From Gammaproteobacteria bacterium (GTDB lineage: Bacteria; Pseudomonadota; Gammaproteobacteria; Thiomicrospirales; Thiomicrospiraceae): 7,888 nt of DNA. The stretch covers positions 1 to 7,888 of the forward strand of contig JAADDM010000038.1 of assembly GCA_013153955.1 (NCBI GenBank), in the 5' to 3' direction. This document shows, piece by piece, positions 1 to 5,954 of this stretch; positions within the stretch are counted from its first letter, which is position 1, and every line of letters starts with the position of its first letter. Position numbers and translations under genes: made by a program. The notes beneath the pieces are model-generated. The model ran no database searches, had not been told where the DNA came from, and saw only the letters and a program-made list of their open reading frames with translations.

Positions 1-10
1 TCACAAGTTC

Positions 11-42
11 TAATCAAATGCTGTCTTAGGACAGTTTGATTA
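11..42. repeat. Strong hairpin (inverted repeat) at the left edge
   Basis: TAATCAAA (11-18) pairs perfectly with TTTGATTA (35-42), and CTGTC (21-25) with GACAG (30-34). This leaves a TTAG loop and a 2-nt bulge (TG, 19-20). It has no T-tract of its own and lies 14 nt before the terminator at 57-85. It probably belongs to the 3' untranslated part of the gene left of the window, as an RNA-stabilising or processing structure. A palindromic protein site is the alternative. It shows no similarity to the ends of the transposase element that follows. Confidence 0.5.
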
Positions 43-56
43 AAGTTTGTATAAAA

Positions 57-85
57 GCCCCGTCTATTTATAGGCGGGGCTTTTT
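57..85 (+). terminator. Rho-independent terminator of the upstream unit
   Basis: GCCCCG (57-62) pairs with CGGGGC (75-80). The stem extends inward through a T-G wobble and CTA/TAG to a TTTA loop (67-70), giving about 10 bp. It is followed directly by five T (81-85), and an A-run lies before the stem. It ends transcription of a gene outside the window and isolates the downstream genes from it. Confidence 0.85.
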
Positions 86-100
86 GCGTTTAACCCAAAT

Positions 101-133
101 TAATTCGGGGTCTAATTCGGGGTCAGAACAAAA
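101..133. repeat. Left end of RAYT element: tandem 12-mer plus AGAACAAAA
   Basis: TAATTCGGGGTC occurs twice head to tail (101-112 and 113-124), followed by AGAACAAAA (125-133). The inner 21 bp recur perfectly as the reverse complement at 940-960. It is probably the cis-acting end recognised by the Y1 transposase. Confidence 0.85.
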
Positions 134-226
134 TCTATTTTACTTACTTGCGTGTAGTAATTTAGTATCCCTGCTGGGCGGGTATGTTTTAATTGATTGC
201 TCATCATTTATTGTAAATTTGTGTTT

Positions 227-231
227 GGAGG
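227..231 (+). promoter_or_regulatory. Shine-Dalgarno that fixes the transposase start
   Basis: GGAGG lies 5 nt before the ATG at 237. It supports this start over the TTG-initiated extension from position 36, which would translate the terminator and the left end repeat. Confidence 0.8.
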
Positions 232-236
232 TGGTT

Positions 237-938
237 ATGGCTCGTTTACAAAGAGTTTGTCCTATGGATATTCCTGTTCATGTTGTTCAGCGCGGTAATA
301 ATCGACAGCTTTGTTTTAGGGATAGCGAAGATTTTTCGGCCTATGCAAGTTGGCTTAAGGCATATGCCAGACAGTATCGGGTACAGATTCACGCTTGGGT
401 ATTTATGAATAATCATGTACATCTTTTGTGTACCCCAAAAACTGAGGGTGCAGTAAGTGTGTTAATGCAGGCGATTGGTCGGCAATATGTTCGGTATTTT
501 AATGTTAAATATAATCGAACAGGTACCCTGTGGGAGGGAAGGTTTAAATCTTGCTTAATTGACTCTGAAGCATACCTGTTTTCGGTTTACCGCTATATTG
601 AATTGAACCCTGTTAGAGCTGGAATGGTGGATCATCCTTCGGACTATCACTGGTCAAGTTATTCGGTGAATGTGGGTAATACGGCGTCTAATCTTTGCAC
701 GCCCCATGCTCTATATGATGCACTTGGGGAAGATTTAGAGAGTAGGAAGCTTGCTTATTCAGGCTTGTTTAATGGCACCTTGACTCAGACGGAGATTGAT
801 CTGATTCGTGCCGCGACCAAGTCCGGTATGGTTGTCGGAGATAGTCTATTTGCAGAAGGCCTTTCGCATCAGCTAAATCGGCGAATGATTCCGATGAATC
901 CGGGGCCTTATGGCATGCGACAAGAAGGGGAGAAATAG
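237..938 (+). CDS. REP-associated tyrosine transposase (Y1_Tnp / RAYT)
   Basis: This is a 233-aa single-strand DNA transposase-like enzyme of the IS200/RAYT family, which cleaves and rejoins hairpin-flanked ssDNA through a tyrosine. The HUH metal-binding motif is HVH (His60-Val-His62) in the segment NNHVHLL. The helix carrying the likely nucleophile is the GRQYVRYFN segment (Tyr84 or Tyr87), followed by the family-typical RTGTLWEGRFKS (94-105) and YIELNPVRAGMV (120-131). The open frame extends back to position 36, but those codons run through the terminator and the left end repeats. The ATG at 237 is chosen because GGAGG (227-231) lies 5 nt upstream and the family begins with M-A-R-L-Q-R. The stop codon abuts the right inverted repeat. 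No frameshift or missing motif is seen, so the enzyme may be active. No link to the pilin function is evident. Confidence 0.93.
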   Translation: MARLQRVCPMDIPVHVVQRGNNRQLCFRDSEDFSAYASWLKAYARQYRVQIHAWVFMNNHVHLLCTPKTEGAVSVLMQAIGRQYVRYFNVKYNRTGTLWEGRFKSCLIDSEAYLFSVYRYIELNPVRAGMVDHPSDYHWSSYSVNVGNTASNLCTPHALYDALGEDLESRKLAYSGLFNGTLTQTEIDLIRAATKSGMVVGDSLFAEGLSHQLNRRMIPMNPGPYGMRQEGEK

Positions 939-939
939 T

Positions 940-974
940 TTTTGTTCTGACCCCGAATTACTGACCCCGGATTA
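940..974. repeat. Right end of RAYT element
   Basis: Bases 940-960 are the exact reverse complement of 113-133. After a 2-nt CT insertion comes GACCCCGGATTA (963-974), a second copy of the 12-mer with one substitution relative to the left end. The repeat begins 2 nt after the transposase stop codon. Confidence 0.85.
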
Positions 975-988
975 GGGCGGAGTGGTTT

Positions 989-1018
989 TTGTGCTTTTGG
1001 TGAGGATTGGCCTATAAT
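989..1018 (+). promoter_or_regulatory. Candidate sigma-70 promoter of the pilin operon
   Basis: A perfect -10 box, TATAAT (1013-1018), lies in the only non-coding gap ahead of the pilin genes. The best -35 is weak: TTGTGC (989-994), 18 bp away. Transcription would start near 1025, on top of the apparent ATG. That implies either a leaderless message or a downstream start at GTG 1040. The position immediately right of the transposon end (974) means that insertion of the element may have reshaped the upstream control region. Confidence 0.45.
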
Positions 1019-1024
1019 GTAGGT

Positions 1025-1990
1025 ATGAAAAGAGAATCTGTGAAAAAATCGCCGTCGGCTGAGTCAGGCTTTATTATTTTAATGGGAATGCTGCTGCTTG
1101 TTCTGGGTTCTGCTACATGGTTTGCAACGATGGGGAGCCTTCAGTCATCGGCAATGAGCTTGGCTAAGGATGAATCTCACATTGCTCAGCTTCATCGAAT
1201 TAAAGAAAAAATGTTGACGTATGCTGTTTTGCATTCTGAGTTGTACGCTGGCGAATCGAATATTCCTGGTGTGGGGTATTTTCCCTGTCCGGATGCGGAT
1301 ACTCCTTGTGGGAGAGATAGTGCAGGAACAGATGAGCTATTTGTATTGGGTATGGTTCCTAGCAGGATAGACACACCATTTTTCTCTTTTATAGATTCGA
1401 CGGTTAATAACCATGACTATTGGTTTGCCGTGGATTCACGTTTTGTCAGTTCAAGCGCTCAGTTTGAGACAGACATTTCGCACCGGTATTCGCCTTTAAC
1501 CGTTGATTTGGATCGTAAGGTATCGGATGCTTCTGGGAGCATGGTTACTCCGATGACGCTAGATGGTCAGAATGATATTGTCATGGTTCTATTCTACGCT
1601 GGCTCGGCGCTTTCTAGTCAGTCTCGCCCCAGCTCTGATCCGGCAGACTATCTTGAGCAGGGTACTGTGGTTAATGGCAGCACGTTTGATTTTTCATCTA
1701 CAGGCGGGGCGGCTACTTTTAATGATTATGTGATTAAAATAACACGTCGAGAGTGGGAAGCCGCAGTGCTTTCTCGTATATCTCAAGATAATGCACCTGA
1801 GGATGCTGTTCCTGATTTATGTGCGTCAACAGATCCAATAGGTATTCATTGGTTTAATGAGTGTAAATATACAGGGGTTAATATCCCGCCTTTTTCTGCG
1901 CCGCCATTGCCTTCTACTTGTGCGTCTACTGGTGTGATTGCCGAGCAGAATATTACAGGTCAAGGTTGGCGAGATATTATTTGCCCTTGA
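1025..1990 (+). CDS. Prepilin-like protein lacking Glu5 (GspK/PilX/MshP-like tip subunit)
   Basis: This 321-aa protein has a basic leader (MKRESVKKSPSAESG) and then a hydrophobic helix starting FIILMGMLLLVLG (about 16-35). This is a type IV prepilin N terminus with a plausible cut after Gly15. Mature position 5 is Met instead of the conserved Glu, as in GspK and PilX-type subunits that cap pseudopili or pili. The periplasmic part has a YFPCPD box (85-90), a YWFAVD box (132-137) and six Cys (88, 95, 266, 280, 299, 320), suggesting three disulfides. It is first in a four-pilin operon, with 46 nt before the next gene. The start is uncertain: ATG 1025 has only AGGT touching it; TTG 1007 lies directly behind GGTGAGGA with no spacing; GTG 1040 would give a 10-residue leader and fits the TATAAT box. 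The exact subunit family is not recognised. The prepilin-like role is well supported; tip position is inference. Confidence 0.82.
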   Translation: MKRESVKKSPSAESGFIILMGMLLLVLGSATWFATMGSLQSSAMSLAKDESHIAQLHRIKEKMLTYAVLHSELYAGESNIPGVGYFPCPDADTPCGRDSAGTDELFVLGMVPSRIDTPFFSFIDSTVNNHDYWFAVDSRFVSSSAQFETDISHRYSPLTVDLDRKVSDASGSMVTPMTLDGQNDIVMVLFYAGSALSSQSRPSSDPADYLEQGTVVNGSTFDFSSTGGAATFNDYVIKITRREWEAAVLSRISQDNAPEDAVPDLCASTDPIGIHWFNECKYTGVNIPPFSAPPLPSTCASTGVIAEQNITGQGWRDIICP

Positions 1991-2036
1991 TTTAAGGTGT
2001 GACCGCAAGTGAATGGATTGATAAAGGAGTGGAATA

Positions 2037-2900
2037 ATGCCCGCAGGGAACAGTGATTTTGTGACGGTCTATCCAACATTAAGACCTAATATTAGGGGGT
2101 TCTCATTATTGGAGATGAGCATTGCCTTGACGATTTTGGCTATTTTGTCATATACCCTTTTAACAGGCGTGCAAACAAGCCGAGATTACAGGCATTATAC
2201 TGAGAATGAGGTGTCTCTTGAATTTATCAAAAAGTCACTGCTAACCTTTGTCCAGTCAAATGGTTTTTTACCCTGCCCAGATTCAGATGCCTCCCCTGAT
2301 GGGGTTGAGAATAGAACGTTAGGCGTGTGTAGTCGTAAAAGTGGTTTTTTACCTTATAAAATGTTGGGTTTAAAAAGCAGTGATGCGTGGGGTAATCCGT
2401 TTTTGTACGCAGTTAATGAGCAGGCTATTATCGGTACAGCCATTGTTGATTCAGGCGCATCAGCCGTTTATTTTAATAATGGTGTGAGCCCCTTGAATGG
2501 CACGACGAATCCTTGTTCGTCTACTGGAGCTCCTTGCTTTAATGCTAAGACAAAGCCTTTCGGAACGACAGATGGGGTGGGTAATTTAACCATCTGTGGT
2601 GAAAATATAGAGACAAGCTGTAATGTATCCACGCCCGAGACTGAGAATATTGAAGCGCAAGCGATTGCAGTGGTTTTGAGCTTGGGTGTGAATGGTGCAT
2701 CGGCGTGGAGTCAATACCCTCTTTCTGAAGGGGATTATTCTTTGGCAGAAGACGAAAACTTGGATGATGATTTATATTATTGGAAAGCCAAAGGCAGCAA
2801 TGTTGAGCGTGCTTTTTTTGATGACCAGTTGATTTGGTTAACGGGGTATGATGTTAAATATGCGCTGTTACGATCTGAGCTAGGCCTAAGGGAGCAGTAG
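2037..2900 (+). CDS. Minor type IV prepilin, CPD-signature family
   Basis: This 287-aa protein has a prepilin peptidase (PilD-type) site RG^FSLLE: cleavage after Gly21 and Glu at mature position 5, followed by the hydrophobic alpha-1 helix (22-45). The leader is unusually long (21 residues). AAGGAG (2024-2029), 7 nt ahead of the ATG, supports this start. The globular part contains FLPCPDSD (77-84), VENRT (90-94), Cys98, DAWGNPFLYAV (116-126), six Cys in all (80, 98, 160, 167, 187, 195) and a terminal AFFDDQLIWLTGYDVK (259-274). The same boxes recur in the next two genes, so the three are paralogues. It is the only one of the three with no added C-terminal domain and therefore shows the basic form of the family. 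It would be inserted in the inner membrane, then assembled into a pilus or pseudopilus tip. The gap to the next gene is 4 nt. The specific subunit name is not recognised. Confidence 0.9.
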   Translation: MPAGNSDFVTVYPTLRPNIRGFSLLEMSIALTILAILSYTLLTGVQTSRDYRHYTENEVSLEFIKKSLLTFVQSNGFLPCPDSDASPDGVENRTLGVCSRKSGFLPYKMLGLKSSDAWGNPFLYAVNEQAIIGTAIVDSGASAVYFNNGVSPLNGTTNPCSSTGAPCFNAKTKPFGTTDGVGNLTICGENIETSCNVSTPETENIEAQAIAVVLSLGVNGASAWSQYPLSEGDYSLAEDENLDDDLYYWKAKGSNVERAFFDDQLIWLTGYDVKYALLRSELGLREQ

Positions 2901-2904
2901 GATA

Positions 2905-4470
2905 ATGTTAGAAAAACAGAGTAGGCAATTTGGTTTTTCACTGATTGAGTTGAGTGTGATTCTGTTGATTGTGGGCGTTATTGGTTCGGGTTCAGTGTTG
3001 TTGTTTTCCGAGCAAAAAACACATGCAAGCTGGCAGGAGAGCGATGCTAAATTAAAGGTCGTAAAATCGGCTTTATTAAGTTTTGTATATGAACATAAGT
3101 ATATGCCTTGTCCTGATACCTTAGAATCGGGCAGTGAAAGCCGAAGTGTTGTGCGCGTTGATCTGCCTGCGGTGGTGGCTGTCTCAGCCACTCTTGTGGA
3201 GGAGGAAACGGACGAGAGTCCTGCTATTCCAGGGGTGGAAGGACGTACGGCTGTGGATGCAATAAGTGGTGTGTCTGTCTCTGTCTGCGACAACCATCGT
3301 GGGACGGTACCGTATGAGGCGATAGGCTTATCCCGTGCTCAGGTATCGGACAAGTGGGGGAATTTATTTATCTATGCCGTTGATCAAGGGGTGACCCAAG
3401 GCGCTAAAATGCTTGATTGTCCAAAGGAAACGGCTTGTTTTTTTAATCAGGATGCATTATCGACTGCCGTGAGTACGGATGCGGAAAAAGAGAATTTACA
3501 AGCCAGAAAACTGCCTTTTTTACCCGCTTTTAATTTAAAAACTGAGCCTGTGATGGGGCTGTTAGGGGCAAGTAACTTAACTCTGTGTGCCAATGCAAGT
3601 TGTGCGTCGATTGTCGCTGATGGCCAAGTGGCAGTGCTGGTTAGTTTAAACGATGACAGTCAGTTGGCAAGCGGGCTAGGTGAGGCTGAAAATAAGGATT
3701 CGGATACTCTATTTGTTAAGGGTGGCTATACGCAATCGCCTTTTTATGATGATTTGGTTTTGGGTATCTCAGCGAATGAAATCAAGACTCGAGATGAGAC
3801 CGCTGTTATTGAGATTGTTGTTGCACCGCCTGTTGCACCGCCGACCAGTTTTTTGGGCAATGATTTACAGGGGATGGGGGATAACTCTGTGGGTACCATT
3901 GGTACAAACATTGGAACAGATGATGCTATAGAAGATAGGGTTACTCAGACCTTTGATTTTGGCGCGGATGCAGCTAATAAAGAGATTGTGTTGACTTTGG
4001 AAACTCATGCGAGGGGGGGGTGGAATCAGCCCGCTAACCGTCGTAGTTCCACCTGGAGTGATAGAGCTTCGATTACCAGTAACGAAGAAGTTTTACGGGA
4101 CTTTAGATATGATCGGTTAGATGATAATTGGCTTGTTTCAGAGATGGAGCAAGTCACTTTTATCTCCGCCATTGATGGTTGGTATTCTGATTTTTATAAT
4201 GAAGATGGTACTTGGGATGATCGTTATTTTGAGATTGGTGAAGAGTATACCTCGTGGGCACCTACTTGGGATGAAACGCATGAATATGTGGTGCTCGCGG
4301 ATGAAAATGGACAGGTAAGCGTCGATTTTGCCGTTCAAACAACGGCTACAGTAGAGACGATTGATTTTACAAATATTGAGTTACTTTTTTATAACACCCC
4401 TCCGCCTATCCCCACAATGCCAAGCGTCAAGCCGATTGATGACATTATCGAAACAGAAGGGTTGCTGTAA
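2905..4470 (+). CDS. Minor prepilin with C-terminal beta-rich putative adhesin domain
   Basis: This 521-aa protein has the leader MLEKQSRQFG, a cut before FSLIE (Glu15 = mature +5) and a hydrophobic helix 11-35. The pilin head follows the paralogue pattern: MPCPD (67-71), Cys128, WGNLFIYAV (151-159), Cys pairs 172/178 and 228/233, and FYDDLVLGIS (280-289). It differs by an extra Val/Glu-rich insert (about 82-125) between the CPD box and Cys128. After the head comes a VAPPVAPP linker (307-314). A Cys-free segment of about 180 residues (318-495) follows, rich in Asp, Trp and beta-prone stretches, starting near VTQTFDFGADAANKEIVLTL and ending in a Pro-rich tail. Similar 'FDFG...GGW' beta domains occur, from memory, in large secreted adhesins, so a surface-binding role is inferred. 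The start is backed by AAGGGAG (2888-2894). The stop overlaps the next ATG (TAATG). A G8 run lies at 4013-4020. Confidence 0.87.
   Translation: MLEKQSRQFGFSLIELSVILLIVGVIGSGSVLLFSEQKTHASWQESDAKLKVVKSALLSFVYEHKYMPCPDTLESGSESRSVVRVDLPAVVAVSATLVEEETDESPAIPGVEGRTAVDAISGVSVSVCDNHRGTVPYEAIGLSRAQVSDKWGNLFIYAVDQGVTQGAKMLDCPKETACFFNQDALSTAVSTDAEKENLQARKLPFLPAFNLKTEPVMGLLGASNLTLCANASCASIVADGQVAVLVSLNDDSQLASGLGEAENKDSDTLFVKGGYTQSPFYDDLVLGISANEIKTRDETAVIEIVVAPPVAPPTSFLGNDLQGMGDNSVGTIGTNIGTDDAIEDRVTQTFDFGADAANKEIVLTLETHARGGWNQPANRRSSTWSDRASITSNEEVLRDFRYDRLDDNWLVSEMEQVTFISAIDGWYSDFYNEDGTWDDRYFEIGEEYTSWAPTWDETHEYVVLADENGQVSVDFAVQTTATVETIDFTNIELLFYNTPPPIPTMPSVKPIDDIIETEGLL
3819..3842 (+). repeat. Tandem 12-bp repeat encoding the VAPP linker
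   Basis: TGTTGCACCGCC occurs twice head to tail (3819-3830 and 3831-3842). It encodes V-A-P-P twice in the hinge between the pilin head and the C-terminal domain of the 2905-4470 gene. A 12-bp unit keeps the frame, so copy number could vary linker length without breaking the protein. Confidence 0.8.
4013..4020 (+). repeat. Poly-G tract (G8) inside the coding sequence of pilin gene 3
   Basis: Eight consecutive G encode part of Arg370-Gly371-Gly372. Adding one G brings a TAA into frame six codons past the run (...GTG GAA TCA GCC CGC TAA). Losing one G leads to a TAG about 32 codons later. Either change would remove most of the C-terminal domain while keeping the pilin head, so the tract is a candidate contingency locus. 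Confidence 0.6.
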
Positions 4471-5924
4471 TGCGGTTTGTGACTAAACAACAAGGCTTTT
4501 CATTAGTTGAAATGGCGATTGTTTTATTGATTATAGGAATAGGTTTTACCGCGGGTTCATCCTTGCTCAGTTCTTTTAAACATTCGGCAAACAGCACGAC
4601 GACACAAACGACTTTAGGTAAGGTTAAGGATCAGGTTTTAAATTTTGTATTTATCAATAAATATCTTCCGTGCCCAGATACAGATGAAGATGGTGCAGAG
4701 AATAGAACGACTGACAGCGGGGAGCAAGTCTGTACCGCAACCCGCGGTGGTGTTCCTTATTTATCGTTGGGTTTGGATGACTCTTTTGCAAAAGATGCTT
4801 GGGGTAACCCTATTCGGTATGCCGTGAATACCAATACCGGCACGGCATCACTTTTATGTGATAAAAGGCAAGCAGCCAGTATGTTTTGTAATAAGGGTGC
4901 CGGCTCTATCCCATGGTTTAATTTTTCTAAAACACCGCCCCTATTTAACGATAGAGGGGCTGGAAATTACTACGTGTGTAATGAGTCGGCAGCCAGCTGT
5001 AGTGGCACGCCTGCAGCAGAAAGCTTGGAGAGTGATTCGGCTGTGGTTGTGTTAGTCGCCTACAATCAAGATGGTCGTGATGTGGCAACCGATACCGGTT
5101 GTGCAGCGACAACGGGCGCAATTAATGAAAATTGCGATACTGATTTATATTACCATCAAGCAGCCAGAAGCCATGAAGTAGGTGCTTTTTTTGATGACGT
5201 TGTCCTCTCTATTAGTGGGTATGAGGTTAAGACGACGTTGCTCAATAATCAGCTTTCTTGGCGTGAGTATGGCGCGGGTTCTACCGCCAGTGCGTTAGAG
5301 CCTACTTATGAGGATTTTGACTTGGATGCTGACAGTGATCAGAGCGTGGCGGCAACCGCAGGAGATGATGTGGTCCTAATTCGCCGAGATGTAGAAACCG
5401 CGATAGACTTTAGTACCGGTGACGATTACCTTGCCATCGGAAATGATTTGGTCACGACAGATGGGGACAGCCTTTTAATGGGGGAGGGTGATGATACGCT
5501 CTACGTTGTGGGCTCTGTTTTAGGGGCTGCGGATATTGAGCTGGGTGACGGGGATGATATTTTTGTATTGGGCCAAGATTTAGAAGGCAATTTAGTTGCT
5601 GGGGCGGGGAATGATAAAGTTTGGGTGCAAGGGGATATTCGCTCTTCAGCAACGCTGGCTTTAAATGATGATAATGACATTCTTTGGTTAGGGGACAGTG
5701 GTGTGTCAGGGTCTGGTCAATATGATGTAGATTTGGAAGGTGGGCTTGGTTACGATATTCTCGTGTTGGAAAACGTGACCGATTGGGCTGCTTTAAGCTC
5801 AACAGAGCAGAGTTATATTGTTGGGTTTGAGTTAATTGTATTTGGTGTGGATGCCAATGGCAGCAGAGGTTATCACATTTGTGCCAGCGGTGATGTTAAC
5901 CGTGAGAGTGCTGTGTGTGATTAA
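4470..5924 (+). CDS. Minor prepilin fused to an RTX-like GDGDD repeat domain
   Basis: This 484-aa protein has the leader MRFVTKQQG, cleavage before FSLVE (Glu14 = mature +5) and an alpha-1 helix 10-35. The pilin head shows YLPCPDTDEDG (65-75), AENRT (76-80), Cys88, DAWGNPIRYAV (109-119), Cys pairs 130/140, 170/177 and 211/222, and AFFDDVVLSISGYEVK (239-254), closely matching the 2037 gene. From about 296 to 435 an acidic repeat domain follows: GDDVVLI, TGDDYLAI, GEGDDTLYV, GDGDDIFVL, GAGNDKVWV, NDDNDILWL and GLGYDILVL, spaced about 18-26 residues apart. This resembles calcium-binding RTX/beta-roll units but with a longer period than 9. The tail has a Cys471...Cys483 pair. There is no sign of a type I secretion signal; export is expected through the pilus route. 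The ATG overlaps the previous stop by one base, with GAAGGG (4456-4461) upstream, implying translational coupling. Ca-dependent adhesion is inference. Confidence 0.88.
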   Translation: MRFVTKQQGFSLVEMAIVLLIIGIGFTAGSSLLSSFKHSANSTTTQTTLGKVKDQVLNFVFINKYLPCPDTDEDGAENRTTDSGEQVCTATRGGVPYLSLGLDDSFAKDAWGNPIRYAVNTNTGTASLLCDKRQAASMFCNKGAGSIPWFNFSKTPPLFNDRGAGNYYVCNESAASCSGTPAAESLESDSAVVVLVAYNQDGRDVATDTGCAATTGAINENCDTDLYYHQAARSHEVGAFFDDVVLSISGYEVKTTLLNNQLSWREYGAGSTASALEPTYEDFDLDADSDQSVAATAGDDVVLIRRDVETAIDFSTGDDYLAIGNDLVTTDGDSLLMGEGDDTLYVVGSVLGAADIELGDGDDIFVLGQDLEGNLVAGAGNDKVWVQGDIRSSATLALNDDNDILWLGDSGVSGSGQYDVDLEGGLGYDILVLENVTDWAALSSTEQSYIVGFELIVFGVDANGSRGYHICASGDVNRESAVCD

Positions 5925-5954
5925 TGTTAAAGCTGTTTAGGTTAGGTGGATTGA

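Larger units (their letters stand above)
101..974 (+). mobile_element. RAYT (IS200-like, Y1_Tnp) element with doubled inverted ends
   Basis: One HUH tyrosine transposase gene is enclosed by inverted ends. Each end carries two copies of a TAATTCGGGGTC-type 12-mer. Bases 113-133 and 940-960 are perfect 21-bp inverted copies of each other, and the outer 12-mers (101-112 and 963-974) match with one difference. No target duplication is visible outside the ends (left flank ...CCCAAAT, right flank GGGCGG...), as expected for HUH enzymes, which do not make one. The element sits exactly between the upstream terminator and the promoter of the pilin unit. Whether it can still move is unknown, since many RAYTs are single-copy and vertically inherited. 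Confidence 0.75.

Noticed and set aside
1..13. 3' end of an upstream gene (frame ending H-K-F-TAA at 11-13)
   Set aside because: All three forward frames meet a stop by position 39, and with so few codons no frame can be preferred. No protein can be called.
36..236. N-terminal 67-residue extension of the transposase reading frame
   Set aside because: It starts at TTG, runs through the terminator stem and the left element end, and lacks an RBS. The ATG at 237 has GGAGG 5 nt upstream and matches the family start.
2886..3293. 135-aa reverse-strand open frame
   Set aside because: It is antisense to the well-supported pilin gene 3, has no domain or RBS, and its composition is that of a shadow frame.
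4937..4960. GCCCCT...AGGGGC hairpin inside pilin gene 4
   Set aside because: It is a 6-bp stem with a 12-nt loop and no T-tract within coding sequence. The encoded residues fit the paralogue alignment, so chance is sufficient.
5452..5802. 116-aa reverse-strand open frame
   Set aside because: It is the His/Pro-rich antisense of the GDGDD repeat region, where repeated GAT/GGT codons suppress stops in other frames.
5355..5924. Type I secretion RTX toxin or adhesin end
   Set aside because: The protein begins with a prepilin peptidase site, no T1SS transporter genes are nearby, and the tail ends in a cysteine loop, not in a typical RTX secretion signal.
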